From Candidatus Thiodictyon syntrophicum (GTDB lineage Bacteria > Pseudomonadota > Gammaproteobacteria > Chromatiales > Chromatiaceae): a stretch of 64,000 nt of DNA. Under the pieces are notes generated by a model. It saw nothing but the letters and a program-made list of their open reading frames with translations. It searched no databases and had not been told where the DNA came from. The stretch spans positions 3,435,501 through 3,499,500 of the forward strand of contig NZ_CP020370.1 in the NCBI RefSeq assembly GCF_002813775.1. Reading direction: 5' to 3'. Position numbers and translations under genes: made by a program. Numbering within the stretch: the first letter of the stretch is position 1; each line of letters opens with the position of its first letter. This document shows positions 26,281-36,456 of the stretch, one piece after another.

Positions 26281-26863
26281 AGATTTACCTGTCAGCCTCG
26301 CGTTATCGGTCTTGCGAAACGGTCTTGTGGCGGGGACCGATGTCCACTCGCTGTCGATCGTCATCCAACCCACCGACCGCAGGTCCACCCCACCCAGTCG
26401 TCACCTTGCGGCCCGGTTGGACTGCCCCCGACGAGCCGCCACCCGGAACCCGGGCCCCCTACGGCTGCGGCAGCATGGACTCCAGTGCTCCTCGGGCACC
26501 GCCGCGCGACTGGTGGGAAAGGTTAGCAAACTTTCTACGGCCTGCGAACCCCATCGCAACGCATCACACGCCGGATTGATCTGGATCAATATTTCGATCG
26601 AAATTTTCGGACAACGTCGATCCGGTCTGCTAGCCTAACTAAAACTGAAATTTTCCCGATTCTCCGAACGCGCCAGCGGCACCGGCGGTACGCCGCGCGT
26701 TTGCACAACATCGAGAAACCTGACTTGATCGAGCAACCGAGCTTCGGCATAACGCGCGGAAAATCGCGTCGACAGTCACTGAACGGCAGGCGCAGCCGGA
26801 GTTTGCTTTGCGTCCAGGTTATTGCATTCATGTTATCGGCTTCTGCAAGGCGGGGGAGTGATC
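26281..26863. other. divergent intergenic region between the importer and the PKD-protein operon
   Basis: A 583-base gap that must hold both promoters. Bases 26580-26660 are markedly AT-rich compared with the surroundings and contain a perfect 14-bp palindrome at 26591-26604. No gene was recognised in it. Confidence 0.5.
26591..26604. promoter_or_regulatory. perfect palindrome, candidate operator
   Basis: ATTTCGATCGAAAT is a perfect 14-bp palindrome in the AT-rich part of the divergent promoter region. It lies about 310 bases from the importer start and 260 from the PKD-protein start. Its shape fits a dimeric repressor site; no regulator gene is nearby to confirm it. Confidence 0.35.
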
Positions 26864-29800
26864 ATGAGAGCGCCGAAGGTCCGGCCGAACGTCCGATGGT
26901 TGACGATTCTATCTTTTTTATGGCTGTTCGCCGATGCTCGCCTATCGCTTGCGCAGATCGATTTCTCCAGCCTGACATCGCTCAGCGAACAACAGGTAAG
27001 CGCTGAATTTTCTAGGGCTTTTTTTGATCGTCGAACTGGGGAGCAAAGCTACACCGTAACACTGCGGAACAGGTCGGGCGCCCCGATTGGGAGCAGGGAT
27101 GGCCTCATCTACCTTGCCGTTGAAGGTATCAACCCCGCGTCGATCCCCTTGGTCAACGCGCTCGATCTGAGCGTCCAGGGCATACCCTATCTCACGGCGA
27201 ACGCAAACGCGCTGTCCCCCGGGACCGCGGTCGACCTGACACTGCGCTTCAGCAATCCGACCCGTGGCCGCTTCACGTTCACGGCCCGCACATACATCGC
27301 AGCGGCGCCCGCGAACAACCCACCGATCGCGAACGCGGGCCCGGATGTCAACGCCGTTTCTGCTACCCTCTTCAGGCTCAACGGCAGCGCCAGTTACGAC
27401 CCTGATGCCGATCTCATTACCTACGCCTGGTCCACGCAGTCGATCCCCTCCGGCAGTGTTGCGGCACTGGCTCAAACAGACCAGTACAACCCGAGCTTTA
27501 CACCAGACCAGCCCGGCAACTACATCTTTCAACTGATCACCAACGATGGCTTGCAGAATAGCTCGCCAGATTACGTCACCGTCCTGGTAACCACACCCAC
27601 TGCACCTCCGAGTGCCAATGCCGGTCCGGATCGGGAAGCTCGGGTGAGCGTCCCGATCTCCTTGGACGGCAAAGCAAGCTCAGACCCCCAGGGCTCCACT
27701 CTCGCCTATCATTGGACCTTCGCGCAAAAGCCGCCCGGCAGTGTTCTCGGCGATGGAGCCATTTCCAACAGTGCGGGCGCTGTCGCCACCTTCACGCCCG
27801 ACGTCGCCGGTACCTTCCTGCTGCTTCTTACGGTGAACAACGGAGTGTCCAACGGAACCGACACGACTCAGGTCGTTGTCGTCCCAAGCAATGCGAAACC
27901 GATCGCGGACGCCGGCGCCGACCAAGCCACGAGGGTGAATGTCGCCATCACTCTCGACGGAAGCCGAAGCAGCGACCCGGACACCCCAACAGGCGCACTC
28001 GTCTATCAGTGGGCATTGGTGAGCAGGCCGACCGCGAGCAACCTGACCACGGCGAATATCACCAGTGCATCAGCCGCGGTTGCCGGGCTTGCCCCGGATG
28101 CGCTCGGTCGCTACGTTTTACGGCTGACCGTGGGCGACGGCAGCCACACCGACAGCGATAACACCGTTATCCATGTGGAGAACACCCCGCCACAAGTCAC
28201 CATCACCAAGCCAATCAACGGCGGCTCCGTCAATACCGCCAGGCCGGAGATAGGCGTCGTCTTCAGCGATAACGAATCGGGCATCGACACATCATCCTTC
28301 CGCGCCACCATCAATGGCGTCGATCGGACCACGGCCTTTGCCATAGACGATACCGGTGCGCTATCACAACCGACCTTCGATCTGCCCGCTGGAAATAACC
28401 GCGTCTTCGCATCCGTGAAAGACCGTGCCGGCAACCAGGGCGAACACCAGTCGAGTTTTACTGTCGGGTTTCTGAGAGCCATTGCCAGTGCCACGCCTGC
28501 CGTCGGCACCGCACCCCTGACCGTGAGGTTCACCACCGCAGGTGATGACCCCGTGGGGACCATCCAATGGTACCGTTGGGACTTCGACGGCAACGGCACC
28601 TATGACAGCAACGACACTGTTGCCAATGATTACTCGCGCACCTACACAGCCCCTGGGGTCTATAATGCGAAGCTGCATGTCGACAGCAGCACCGGAAATT
28701 CCGCGGAGACCATAGTCCCAATCACCGTCCGCAACAACCCGCCTACCGCTTCCGCCGACGTGACGCCGTCGAACGGGCCGGTCCCCCTCATCGTCACACT
28801 GAGAGGTTCGGGGTCCGACACCGATGGCAGTATTGTAAAGTACGAATGGGATTTCGAGGGCGACGGAACCTATGATTACGCGAGCACGACCACCGGCAAC
28901 ACCAACCACGAATACGCGTCAGTCGCGACCTACACCGCGGTCTTTCGCGTAACGGACAACTCCGGAAACACCGCAACCGCCGTCGCGACCACGACCACAG
29001 TGCGCACCGGGCCCCCAGGGTCACCGACCGCTGTCGCGACGGTCTCACCCGCCAGCGGCAACTCGCCGCTCACCGTCACACTCACCGGAGCCGCGACCGA
29101 TCCGAACAACGATATCGCCCTATATGAGTGGGACTTTGAGAACGACGGGGTCTTTGATTTCTCGTCCTCAAACGGCGGCAACACCAGCCATGTGTACAGT
29201 CAAGGCGGAACCCATATCGCCACCCTGCGGGTCACCGACGCCACCGGGCTGACGGGAATCGACCAGGTATTGGTGAGGGTGAACCTGACCGCGGGCCTTG
29301 CAGTCTCACCGAATACGATCGGATTCTTTGGCGGCGTCACGGCTGCGGCGAACGCGAGCAGCGTTTACAGTGCCGGTTATCCGGCAACGCTTCTGTTTGA
29401 CGGCAACACCGGCGGAACGCCCTGGTACACCGCAGCCAACCAGACCGCCGCGTCCTGGTTTGAGGTTATCTATTCCGGCCCGCGAATAGTCACAGCTGTA
29501 ACAGTCTTTTGGAACAGCTATTATTATATGCAAAGCGCCACCATCGAGTTATTCGATCAAGATGGCTTACGCCTGTATCAGCAGAATGCAACCTTTACCG
29601 GGGGAGCCAGCAGGGTCCCATTGCCCAATGTCGAGAATGTCTATCGCTTGCGGGTGACGAGCATCACGGCGAATTCCGCCAGCTATGTGTCAGCTTTCGA
29701 GGTCGTCACCGAGAGCATTCCCTTCGGACCGCCAGTGCCCAGGGGTGCTAACATTCTGACCACCCTTTCTGCCGGCGCGGCAGTGACCTTGACGATCAAG

Positions 29801-30664
29801 GACGCTGCTGATCAGGTCGTTCGCACCCTCGTGGCGAACCAATACCGCGCGGGCGGCAGTTATGCGGACTACTGGAATGCCGCCGACGACCGTGGCGTTC
29901 CGGTCCCCGACGGCTCATATTTCGCTATCCTCGAGTACCTTGAGGACGGACAGCGAAAAGTGATCGATTACACCGATTCAACCGGCGGTACCCGCTATAG
30001 CGTGCCGACCGGGACTGCCTGCGATCAGCGCGAGACCGTACGCAGCAGCTTCAGCCCATACGCCGATGATTTACTGCCGATGGTATTCCGAAGCTGCAAG
30101 GCCTCTGAGTGGACCGTCTTTATCGGCCCTCTGAACGCAGGCGGTAGTGAGGGGCGCACACGCACCATCGTGAACCGAAAGGTTTTTCCCGCCGGGACGA
30201 ACACTGTTTACTGGGATGGACTGGACGACCAAGGCAACCTAGCCCATCCGCCCGCTGGAGATGCGCTGATCACAGGCTTCTGGCGTTATGACCTTCCGAC
30301 CAACGCCATGGTCATGACCGGGAGTGCCCCGACGCTCACCGGCGTCACTGCGACCCCGAACTATTTCAATCCCTTATCCAAGGTCTGCCGACCAAGCGAG
30401 TTGTCCGTCGATGTCACTTACACCGTAAATGAAGACGTCGCCGCGGTTGAACTCCGGGTGATCGACTTGAAGACCAAAGAGACTATTCACATCGTGCGGA
30501 CGACCAATGTCGTGGCAGGCGCGAATGTTATCCGCTGGCGCGGCACCAATTCGGTCGGCGACTACGTGGACGCGGGTGACTATCAGTTGCAACTGTCGGC
30601 CGCCGACTCCGCGGGCAACGCGACTCCGTTAGTCTCTGCAACCCTCGTGCGAGTCTACCAGTGA
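26864..30664 (+). CDS. large secreted PKD/Ig-repeat surface protein
   Basis: A 1266-residue protein with a signal peptide (WLTILSFLWLFADARLSLA). It has three K/PKD-like repeats (each with ANAGPD or ADAGADQ, SSDP and a YHW/YAW core) and a Big-like unit (PPQVTITKPINGG). Three classical PKD domains follow (YRWDFDGNGTYDSND, YEWDFEGDGTYDYAS, YEWDFENDGVFDFSS), then a discoidin-like region near residues 830-960. Two FlgD-like Ig modules end it (GGSYADYWNAADDRGVPVPDG; NVIRWRGTNSVGDYVDAGDY). The start has GGGGGAG upstream. It is likely an adhesin or scaffold. It stands 180 bases ahead of the RHS gene on the same strand and shares the FlgD-like module with the last gene of the block. Confidence 0.85.
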   Translation: MRAPKVRPNVRWLTILSFLWLFADARLSLAQIDFSSLTSLSEQQVSAEFSRAFFDRRTGEQSYTVTLRNRSGAPIGSRDGLIYLAVEGINPASIPLVNALDLSVQGIPYLTANANALSPGTAVDLTLRFSNPTRGRFTFTARTYIAAAPANNPPIANAGPDVNAVSATLFRLNGSASYDPDADLITYAWSTQSIPSGSVAALAQTDQYNPSFTPDQPGNYIFQLITNDGLQNSSPDYVTVLVTTPTAPPSANAGPDREARVSVPISLDGKASSDPQGSTLAYHWTFAQKPPGSVLGDGAISNSAGAVATFTPDVAGTFLLLLTVNNGVSNGTDTTQVVVVPSNAKPIADAGADQATRVNVAITLDGSRSSDPDTPTGALVYQWALVSRPTASNLTTANITSASAAVAGLAPDALGRYVLRLTVGDGSHTDSDNTVIHVENTPPQVTITKPINGGSVNTARPEIGVVFSDNESGIDTSSFRATINGVDRTTAFAIDDTGALSQPTFDLPAGNNRVFASVKDRAGNQGEHQSSFTVGFLRAIASATPAVGTAPLTVRFTTAGDDPVGTIQWYRWDFDGNGTYDSNDTVANDYSRTYTAPGVYNAKLHVDSSTGNSAETIVPITVRNNPPTASADVTPSNGPVPLIVTLRGSGSDTDGSIVKYEWDFEGDGTYDYASTTTGNTNHEYASVATYTAVFRVTDNSGNTATAVATTTTVRTGPPGSPTAVATVSPASGNSPLTVTLTGAATDPNNDIALYEWDFENDGVFDFSSSNGGNTSHVYSQGGTHIATLRVTDATGLTGIDQVLVRVNLTAGLAVSPNTIGFFGGVTAAANASSVYSAGYPATLLFDGNTGGTPWYTAANQTAASWFEVIYSGPRIVTAVTVFWNSYYYMQSATIELFDQDGLRLYQQNATFTGGASRVPLPNVENVYRLRVTSITANSASYVSAFEVVTESIPFGPPVPRGANILTTLSAGAAVTLTIKDAADQVVRTLVANQYRAGGSYADYWNAADDRGVPVPDGSYFAILEYLEDGQRKVIDYTDSTGGTRYSVPTGTACDQRETVRSSFSPYADDLLPMVFRSCKASEWTVFIGPLNAGGSEGRTRTIVNRKVFPAGTNTVYWDGLDDQGNLAHPPAGDALITGFWRYDLPTNAMVMTGSAPTLTGVTATPNYFNPLSKVCRPSELSVDVTYTVNEDVAAVELRVIDLKTKETIHIVRTTNVVAGANVIRWRGTNSVGDYVDAGDYQLQLSAADSAGNATPLVSATLVRVYQ

Positions 30665-30844
30665 TCCGCACGACGCTGCAGCGGTCCTTCGGGGGCTCCG
30701 GGTACCGGCGCGGCAGGCCGTGCCTTGCCTTGCCTGATCTGATGACCTGGAGCGCACTGGGTGATCATTCGCTATTTTGTCACCACGCCGCCATATCAAT
30801 CGGTCATTACCATCATCTCTGAAACGGCTGAAGGAAGAGCGAAG

Positions 30845-33220
30845 ATGCGCAACGCTGAAACTGCAAGATACCCATTAAGTGCATTGGCCGACCTGTTAGT
30901 GGTGGGTGCATTATTGGTGTCGGCCTCCTTGTATGCCTACAACAAACCCTGGGATCAGGGACACGACGGCACCAACCCGAGCAACCCCAACAATCCCAAC
31001 AATCCCCCGAATCCGCCGAACAATCCACATGGCGGCTCCGGATCCCCGGTCTATATCAAGTCCGGCAGTTTCATGCAGGTTCACATTGATCTGACTGTTC
31101 AGGCGTGCGGCAAGCCGATGAAGATCACCCGTTTCTACAACAGTGCTGACGAAAGCAGCGGCATCTTCGGTAATGGTTGGACCCTGGGCTACGGCATGCG
31201 ACTCCTGCCGACTCAGGAATCAGATGGCACCGAGTATGTGCTGGCACTCATGTCCAATGGACAACGCTACCGCTTTACGCGGAACTCCGACGGCACCTTC
31301 ACCCCCCCCCCGGGCACGATCTTCACCCTGACAATGGACCGTGGGGACTATGTTCTTAAAGATAACCTTGAATTGAGCTATCGCTTCGGCAGCGATGGCT
31401 TTCTAACCCACATGAGCGATCGGGGCGGCAGCACTTTGTCGTTCTCTTATCAGCTCTTTGGCGGCTGTTTCGACAAGATCAGTGACGAATCCAATCGTGT
31501 ATTCCAGTTCACGTTCGGAGCGAACGGTAAGGTGGCGAGTATCTCCGATCCCGTCGGCAACAGTGTCATCTACGAATATGACCAAAGCGGAAATCTGATT
31601 GTATTCACCGACTCCGAAGGTGGACGCTGGCAATATGGATACGACGCGACGAATAAGTTGACGTCGGTCAAGAATCCCAACAATGAGACCGTTACTACGG
31701 TTACCTACGAGGCCGGGGAATTGCATCGCGTGCTGACCTACTCAGATCGCGGCGAGACCTTCAGGCTGACCTATCAGTCGGCCAACCAGACTAACAAGCA
31801 AAACAGTCTGAATCGCACCGTTCAGTACCAATTTCTTGACAACGGCCTGATCACTAAGAAGACTTCCCCATTGGGGTTCGCCATTCAGCACGGCTATGAC
31901 GCGAGTTACAACTACACATCCTTTACCGATCAGAACAATCACGTCACTGCGTTCTCGTATGACGCTGCCAAGAATCTGACGGGCGTGCGGGACGCCTCTT
32001 CGGCTGCGACGACGCTGATATATGACAGCGACGGCAACGTCCTCAGCATCTCTGATCCACTAGGCCGAACAGCACAGTTTGTCTACTCTTCAACTTCCTC
32101 CGATCTGACCCAGATCGCGCGGGCCGGATCAGGCGATATCGCTATTACCTATGATGGCAAGGGGTACCTGCAGTCCATCAATTATCCGGGGGGGGAGAGC
32201 CTGGCGTTTGAGCGCGATATGATATGCAATCTCAAGCGTATCCTGTCATCCTCGGGTAAGGAGATAGCAATCGCCTATGATGGTCTCGGCAATCCGACCT
32301 CGATTACATCGCCATCCGGGACTCAGTTGATCGGATACAATAAGACCAGTCATATCACATCGGTCACAGATGGGACCGGTACGACCCACATCGGCTACGA
32401 TGCGACCGGGCGTATTACCCAGGTGGTCGAACCTGATGGCACCACGTTCCAGATGAGTCACAACGGTACACTGCAAAAGATTACCCAGACCAAGTATCCC
32501 GATAACAGCACATTTTCGTATGACTATTATTCGTTTGATCGGCTCAAGACGCTTACATTCGCACCCGGTAGCGGTCCCGGCACGAGTTGGGCGAAGCAGT
32601 TTGGGTATGATGCCGATGAGCGGTTGACCACCGTTACCCTACCCTCGGCGGCAACCATTACCTATTCCTACGATCCAGCCGGCAATGTCACGGGCATCCA
32701 GGATTCCAGTCTGGGCGTCGCTATTACTCTCGGGTATAACGCGGCAAATCGGGTTTCAAGCATCGACAGCGCCAACTACACGGACTCGTTTTTTTATAAC
32801 GAGATCGGTAACCGGATTAAGAAGCGCGATAACGCGGGAGTCGAGACAGTATATAACTATGACGCTCGGGATGGTTTGACCGGCGTGAGCACGCTGGGAG
32901 TCACCACAACCTTCCCGGCACCCGTGCGGAAACTGCCATCGACGATCATGCTCAGTGACGTCATCGGCTTGTACAACTCGCGTCAGAACCTGCGCCTCCT
33001 GTCTTATCTGGTTGCCTTTACGCCGGACGAATTGATCGCGATGTTGCGCTACGATCTTCAGTACCATCGTCTGGCGCTTAACGGCATTGAAGAGCGGCAG
33101 TTGACGGGCTTCCGCCACGCGGTGCTGCCCCAGGCTGACACCTTCGCAGTTCCACAGATTCTGACGATCTTCAATTTCGTCGATCAGTATCGACGCCTGG
33201 GTGCGGTTTGGCAACCATAG
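30845..33220 (+). CDS. RHS/YD-repeat protein without the conserved core end
   Basis: A 791-residue secreted or membrane-anchored protein. An N-terminal hydrophobic segment is followed by an Asn/Pro tract (NPNNPNNPPNPP) and a DUF6531-like start of an RHS shell (TRFYNSADESSGIFGNGWTL). About fifteen YD repeats follow (for example GYDATNKLTSVKNPNNET, YDPAGNVTGIQD, YNYDARDGLTGVS). The RHS core signature (DPxGxxxGxNxY) and a variable toxin domain are absent; the last about 110 residues are an unrelated helical region. It may act as a shell or adhesin rather than a toxin. Start 30845 has GGAAGAG upstream. Confidence 0.85.
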   Translation: MRNAETARYPLSALADLLVVGALLVSASLYAYNKPWDQGHDGTNPSNPNNPNNPPNPPNNPHGGSGSPVYIKSGSFMQVHIDLTVQACGKPMKITRFYNSADESSGIFGNGWTLGYGMRLLPTQESDGTEYVLALMSNGQRYRFTRNSDGTFTPPPGTIFTLTMDRGDYVLKDNLELSYRFGSDGFLTHMSDRGGSTLSFSYQLFGGCFDKISDESNRVFQFTFGANGKVASISDPVGNSVIYEYDQSGNLIVFTDSEGGRWQYGYDATNKLTSVKNPNNETVTTVTYEAGELHRVLTYSDRGETFRLTYQSANQTNKQNSLNRTVQYQFLDNGLITKKTSPLGFAIQHGYDASYNYTSFTDQNNHVTAFSYDAAKNLTGVRDASSAATTLIYDSDGNVLSISDPLGRTAQFVYSSTSSDLTQIARAGSGDIAITYDGKGYLQSINYPGGESLAFERDMICNLKRILSSSGKEIAIAYDGLGNPTSITSPSGTQLIGYNKTSHITSVTDGTGTTHIGYDATGRITQVVEPDGTTFQMSHNGTLQKITQTKYPDNSTFSYDYYSFDRLKTLTFAPGSGPGTSWAKQFGYDADERLTTVTLPSAATITYSYDPAGNVTGIQDSSLGVAITLGYNAANRVSSIDSANYTDSFFYNEIGNRIKKRDNAGVETVYNYDARDGLTGVSTLGVTTTFPAPVRKLPSTIMLSDVIGLYNSRQNLRLLSYLVAFTPDELIAMLRYDLQYHRLALNGIEERQLTGFRHAVLPQADTFAVPQILTIFNFVDQYRRLGAVWQP

Positions 33221-33237
33221 CGGATGAGGAGCCTACG

Positions 33238-34017
33238 ATGATCAAACGACACCACTGGGAATTGATTGCGGTACTGGTGTTGGCAGCCGTACCGACGTCG
33301 TCACCCCTGGCCTTTGAACTCAAATACCTCGATCAAACGGGGACGGTATTGGATTATTCGCTGAAGATAACGCGAGACAATGAGGCAACGTCCGTCGATG
33401 TCCAGCGTAGAGTAGACAGTAACCAAGGTGGCGTGTTGACGATCACGACGGCGTTCGCGAATGGCCAAAGCAGTCGTGGCGGAATTGTGACGCTGATCCC
33501 GGGCATGGATGGGACGAATCTGCGAACCGTCATGGATGAGCATGGCGTGGTCAGTTCAGTTACGCCCTTGGGTGACTTCGCGGCAACCTTGAATTCGTTG
33601 AATCTGGCGGTCGATCGCGACCTCTGGCATTCGCTGGGGATCTCCAGCTTTCCGGCGGGTGATCGGGCGGTCGGTGATTCCTGGACCAAGTCGGCCAGCG
33701 GCGGCAATCTGTTTACCTATCGTATCGCGGAGGAGGGACTGAGTTTGTCCGGCTACAGTTCGGTCGTACGCATTCATATCACCTCGACCATCGAACTGGA
33801 CAACCGCCAAGAGGTGTTCAAGGCGCGCAAGAGCTTTTATTCCCGTGGACGCATTGGGTTCACCGGGGACATCTATTTCGATGTCGATGTCGGGCGCATC
33901 GTTCGACAGGCGGTGTCGCTGAACACGCATGTGCTTACGGTCGTCGTCGATCTGGACGGTACCCCGCAGATATCCCACGACGAAGGTGTCACGAACGTCG
34001 AGTTAACGATTCAATAG
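33238..34017 (+). CDS. secreted protein of unknown function
   Basis: A 259-residue protein with a signal peptide (WELIAVLVLAAVPTSSPLA) and a beta-rich mature part. It resembles in layout the secreted lipoprotein-like proteins that follow surface-repeat genes (TYRIAEEGLSLSGYSSVVRI, FYSRGRIGFTGDIYFDVDVG). I do not recognise a family. GAGGAG precedes the start at 33238; it lies 17 bases after the RHS gene and 9 bases before the ABC exporter, so it is in the operon. Confidence 0.7.
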   Translation: MIKRHHWELIAVLVLAAVPTSSPLAFELKYLDQTGTVLDYSLKITRDNEATSVDVQRRVDSNQGGVLTITTAFANGQSSRGGIVTLIPGMDGTNLRTVMDEHGVVSSVTPLGDFAATLNSLNLAVDRDLWHSLGISSFPAGDRAVGDSWTKSASGGNLFTYRIAEEGLSLSGYSSVVRIHITSTIELDNRQEVFKARKSFYSRGRIGFTGDIYFDVDVGRIVRQAVSLNTHVLTVVVDLDGTPQISHDEGVTNVELTIQ

Positions 34018-34026
34018 ACGGCACCC

Positions 34027-35901
34027 ATGACGACTCCGGTGTTTACTGACAGGGCCTTGCTGCGAAAGCGGATAGGTCAACTCTTCGCGATTCACCGCTA
34101 CCTTATCCCTTTTTGGGGTAAGCAGGGACTGATGCTCCTGTGCTCCCTCGGTTTTATTTCCTTCGGCCTGATCACGCCCTTCCTCTCAAAGGTCGCTATC
34201 GACTACGGGCTGAATCGGGGCGATGCGGTGGTCTTCCACGCAGTTCTCGCCGCCGGCGCTATCTCTTTTCTGTTTTCTGCGCTGATTGGAATCATTCAGA
34301 AATACCTCGGATTCCACGTCAGTGTCTTGCTCGGGCTTGCCGTGCGCATGGACTATTATGAACGACTATGTCGCCAGCCGCTCTCTTTTTTTGATTCCCA
34401 TTCGCCCGGCGAATTATTTCATCGCTTGACCAACGACACTGCGTCCGTAGTAGGGTTGGTTACCGGCACGATTCCGAACGTGCTGCTGACGCTTTTCCGG
34501 CTGGTCCTCGTTGGTGTCATATGCGTAATGTTGAGCTGGCAGGTCACACTGTTCGTCGCGGGGGGCGCTTGCCTGCATTACGCGCTGAATCACTATTTCG
34601 GATTGCGCGGGCTGCGCATCACCACGGCGCTCGCGGAGAAGGGGCAGCGCATCAGTGGGCTGTGGCAGGACACGCTGTCGAGGATTGTGCTGTTCAAGGC
34701 ATTCTATCGGGAGCGGCAGGGGCTCAATGCCTATCGGCGAGAGGCCCTCGCGCAGTCCCGCATCCTGGCCGAGTCCTTTTGGCTGACGGCTGCAAGTGGC
34801 GGAACGCAGCAGGCCTTGAGCAGCGGGTTCGCACTGTTGCTTTCCTTATACCTGGGAACCCTTGTAATCAGTGGGCAACTCACGCTGGGTGCGTTCGTAG
34901 CACTTGCGATGTACCTGAGCCAGCTTTCCGGACTGCTACGCTCTCTCGGCGGGGTCTATCAGGGGTTGATTTCTCAGTTCGTCTATGTGGACAGGTTTTT
35001 CGAGGTCTACGGACCGGGGGAAGGGGCGCGCGCGCAGTCCAGGCCGGGGTCGCAACCGGGGTTAAGTGACTTTTCAGAGACAAGTAGTTCAGGTCCAGCG
35101 AGGCTCCGGCCAAGAACCAACTGTCGGCACGCCGAGGAGGTACCGGTAGTGCCTGAACCTTTACCAAGTGACGTACCTGCCATTGCGTTTGAAGACGTTT
35201 CGTACAGCTACCCAAACGGCCACTTGGTACTTGAGGGCCTCAATTTGTCGGTGTGGCCTGGTGAAACACTCTTAGTCCTGGGCAACAGCGGTGTGGGTAA
35301 GAGCACCTTTGCGAAGCTGCTGATGGGACTACTGGGGCCTGCAACCGGGCGAATCGTGATTTTCGGTAGAGCCCTGGACGGGCTGAGCGACCGGGAGCGG
35401 CGTCGTACCCTGGGGATTGCCTTACAGGATAGTCCCCTGCTCAACGCGAGCATGAGGGAGAACGTCACCTTCGGTCGGCGCAGCATCGCGGAGGAAGATT
35501 ATCGACAGGTCCTATCGATTTGCGGCTTGGAAGGGGTTTTCGCTGGGTCGGCATCGCGTGCGGACGCACGACTTGGAGACGCCGGTGGAACTGTATCCGT
35601 GGGTCAGCGCCAGCGAATCGCCATCGCCATGGCATTGTTGAAACAGCCGAGGATTCTCGTGTTGGACGAGGCCACCAATCAAGTGGAGACGCAACTGGAG
35701 GAGCAGATCGTCGCAAGGATTCATCGGTTTTATCCAAAGATGACGGTAATCGTTCTTTCCTGCAGGCATAGGTCTGGGTTTAGATCTGATCGTGTGCTTG
35801 AGCTTGTTGGCCTGGATCATGACCGGACCTTGGCGCCATCAACGGCCGCACCGCGATTGGCGTCGCGAATGTCGGCAGCGCTCGCGTCTGCTGCGGCGTG
35901 A
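34027..35901 (+). CDS. ABC exporter, fused membrane and ATPase domains
   Basis: A 624-residue half-transporter of the MsbA/peptide-exporter type. Six hydrophobic segments (about 30-320) hold the SFFDSHSPGELFHRLTNDT loop. The ATPase follows a Ser/Arg-rich linker of about 50 residues: Walker A GNSGVGKST, Q-loop IALQDSPLLNASMRENVTFG, a deviating signature VSVGQRQRIAIAMALL (Val-Ser-Val instead of LSG), Walker B ILVLDEATNQ and an H-loop in LSCRHRS. There is no C39 peptidase domain. It is the best candidate to export the cysteine-repeat peptide or a related product. Confidence 0.9.
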   Translation: MTTPVFTDRALLRKRIGQLFAIHRYLIPFWGKQGLMLLCSLGFISFGLITPFLSKVAIDYGLNRGDAVVFHAVLAAGAISFLFSALIGIIQKYLGFHVSVLLGLAVRMDYYERLCRQPLSFFDSHSPGELFHRLTNDTASVVGLVTGTIPNVLLTLFRLVLVGVICVMLSWQVTLFVAGGACLHYALNHYFGLRGLRITTALAEKGQRISGLWQDTLSRIVLFKAFYRERQGLNAYRREALAQSRILAESFWLTAASGGTQQALSSGFALLLSLYLGTLVISGQLTLGAFVALAMYLSQLSGLLRSLGGVYQGLISQFVYVDRFFEVYGPGEGARAQSRPGSQPGLSDFSETSSSGPARLRPRTNCRHAEEVPVVPEPLPSDVPAIAFEDVSYSYPNGHLVLEGLNLSVWPGETLLVLGNSGVGKSTFAKLLMGLLGPATGRIVIFGRALDGLSDRERRRTLGIALQDSPLLNASMRENVTFGRRSIAEEDYRQVLSICGLEGVFAGSASRADARLGDAGGTVSVGQRQRIAIAMALLKQPRILVLDEATNQVETQLEEQIVARIHRFYPKMTVIVLSCRHRSGFRSDRVLELVGLDHDRTLAPSTAAPRLASRMSAALASAAA

Positions 35902-35915
35902 CAGAGGAGAGCGAA

Positions 35916-36455
35916 ATGAACAGCGTTAGCGCCGCGAATCGCATTCACACTTGGGAATGGTGGTTTCTGCGCGTCATGCGTGACAGTCGGCTGGTCGCGC
36001 TGACCATGGTTATCTTGTTCGCCGGGCTCGGGGCCAGTCTGTGGATGCTGGCGGTCAGTACCCGGGTCGCCGAGGACTTTCCGCTCGTTGGCCGATTTGT
36101 GCTTGACGCATTTCCCGTCGAGCCAGAGGGAACTTCCAGCGATTCGCGAGACTCCTTAGTTGCAGTGCTGTCGTTCGTCCGCGATGACGCGGCTCGCGCT
36201 GCCTTGGAGCGGGTGGACCGTGCCGAGATCCGTGTGACCTCGGGCGGTCTCACCCAATCCCTTCCGCTGTCGCTCCGGGGGCCGGTGGAAATGACCGGCG
36301 ACGGGACCGGGTTTCTCGGCTATCGCGTGGCGGTAGATGGGATCGGGACCGCGCCTGCGGTAGTTGCCCATGGCCAGGTCGGTCTCATGAGTTTCGTGCT
36401 GCGTGTTCGCCGGAAGACACTTTGGCAGGTCTTGCGGGGCGGGGAAGCCCGCTGA
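35916..36455 (+). CDS. single-pass membrane protein, possible exporter adaptor
   Basis: A 179-residue protein with one membrane segment (LVALTMVILFAGLGASLWML, about 29-48) and a periplasmic part. The ending GQVGLMSFVLRVRRKTLWQVL resembles the C terminus of HlyD-type membrane-fusion proteins that pair with peptide ABC exporters, but the long coiled coil is missing. It follows the exporter by 14 bases. I treat the adaptor role as an inference. Confidence 0.5.
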   Translation: MNSVSAANRIHTWEWWFLRVMRDSRLVALTMVILFAGLGASLWMLAVSTRVAEDFPLVGRFVLDAFPVEPEGTSSDSRDSLVAVLSFVRDDAARAALERVDRAEIRVTSGGLTQSLPLSLRGPVEMTGDGTGFLGYRVAVDGIGTAPAVVAHGQVGLMSFVLRVRRKTLWQVLRGGEAR

Positions 36456-36456
36456 T

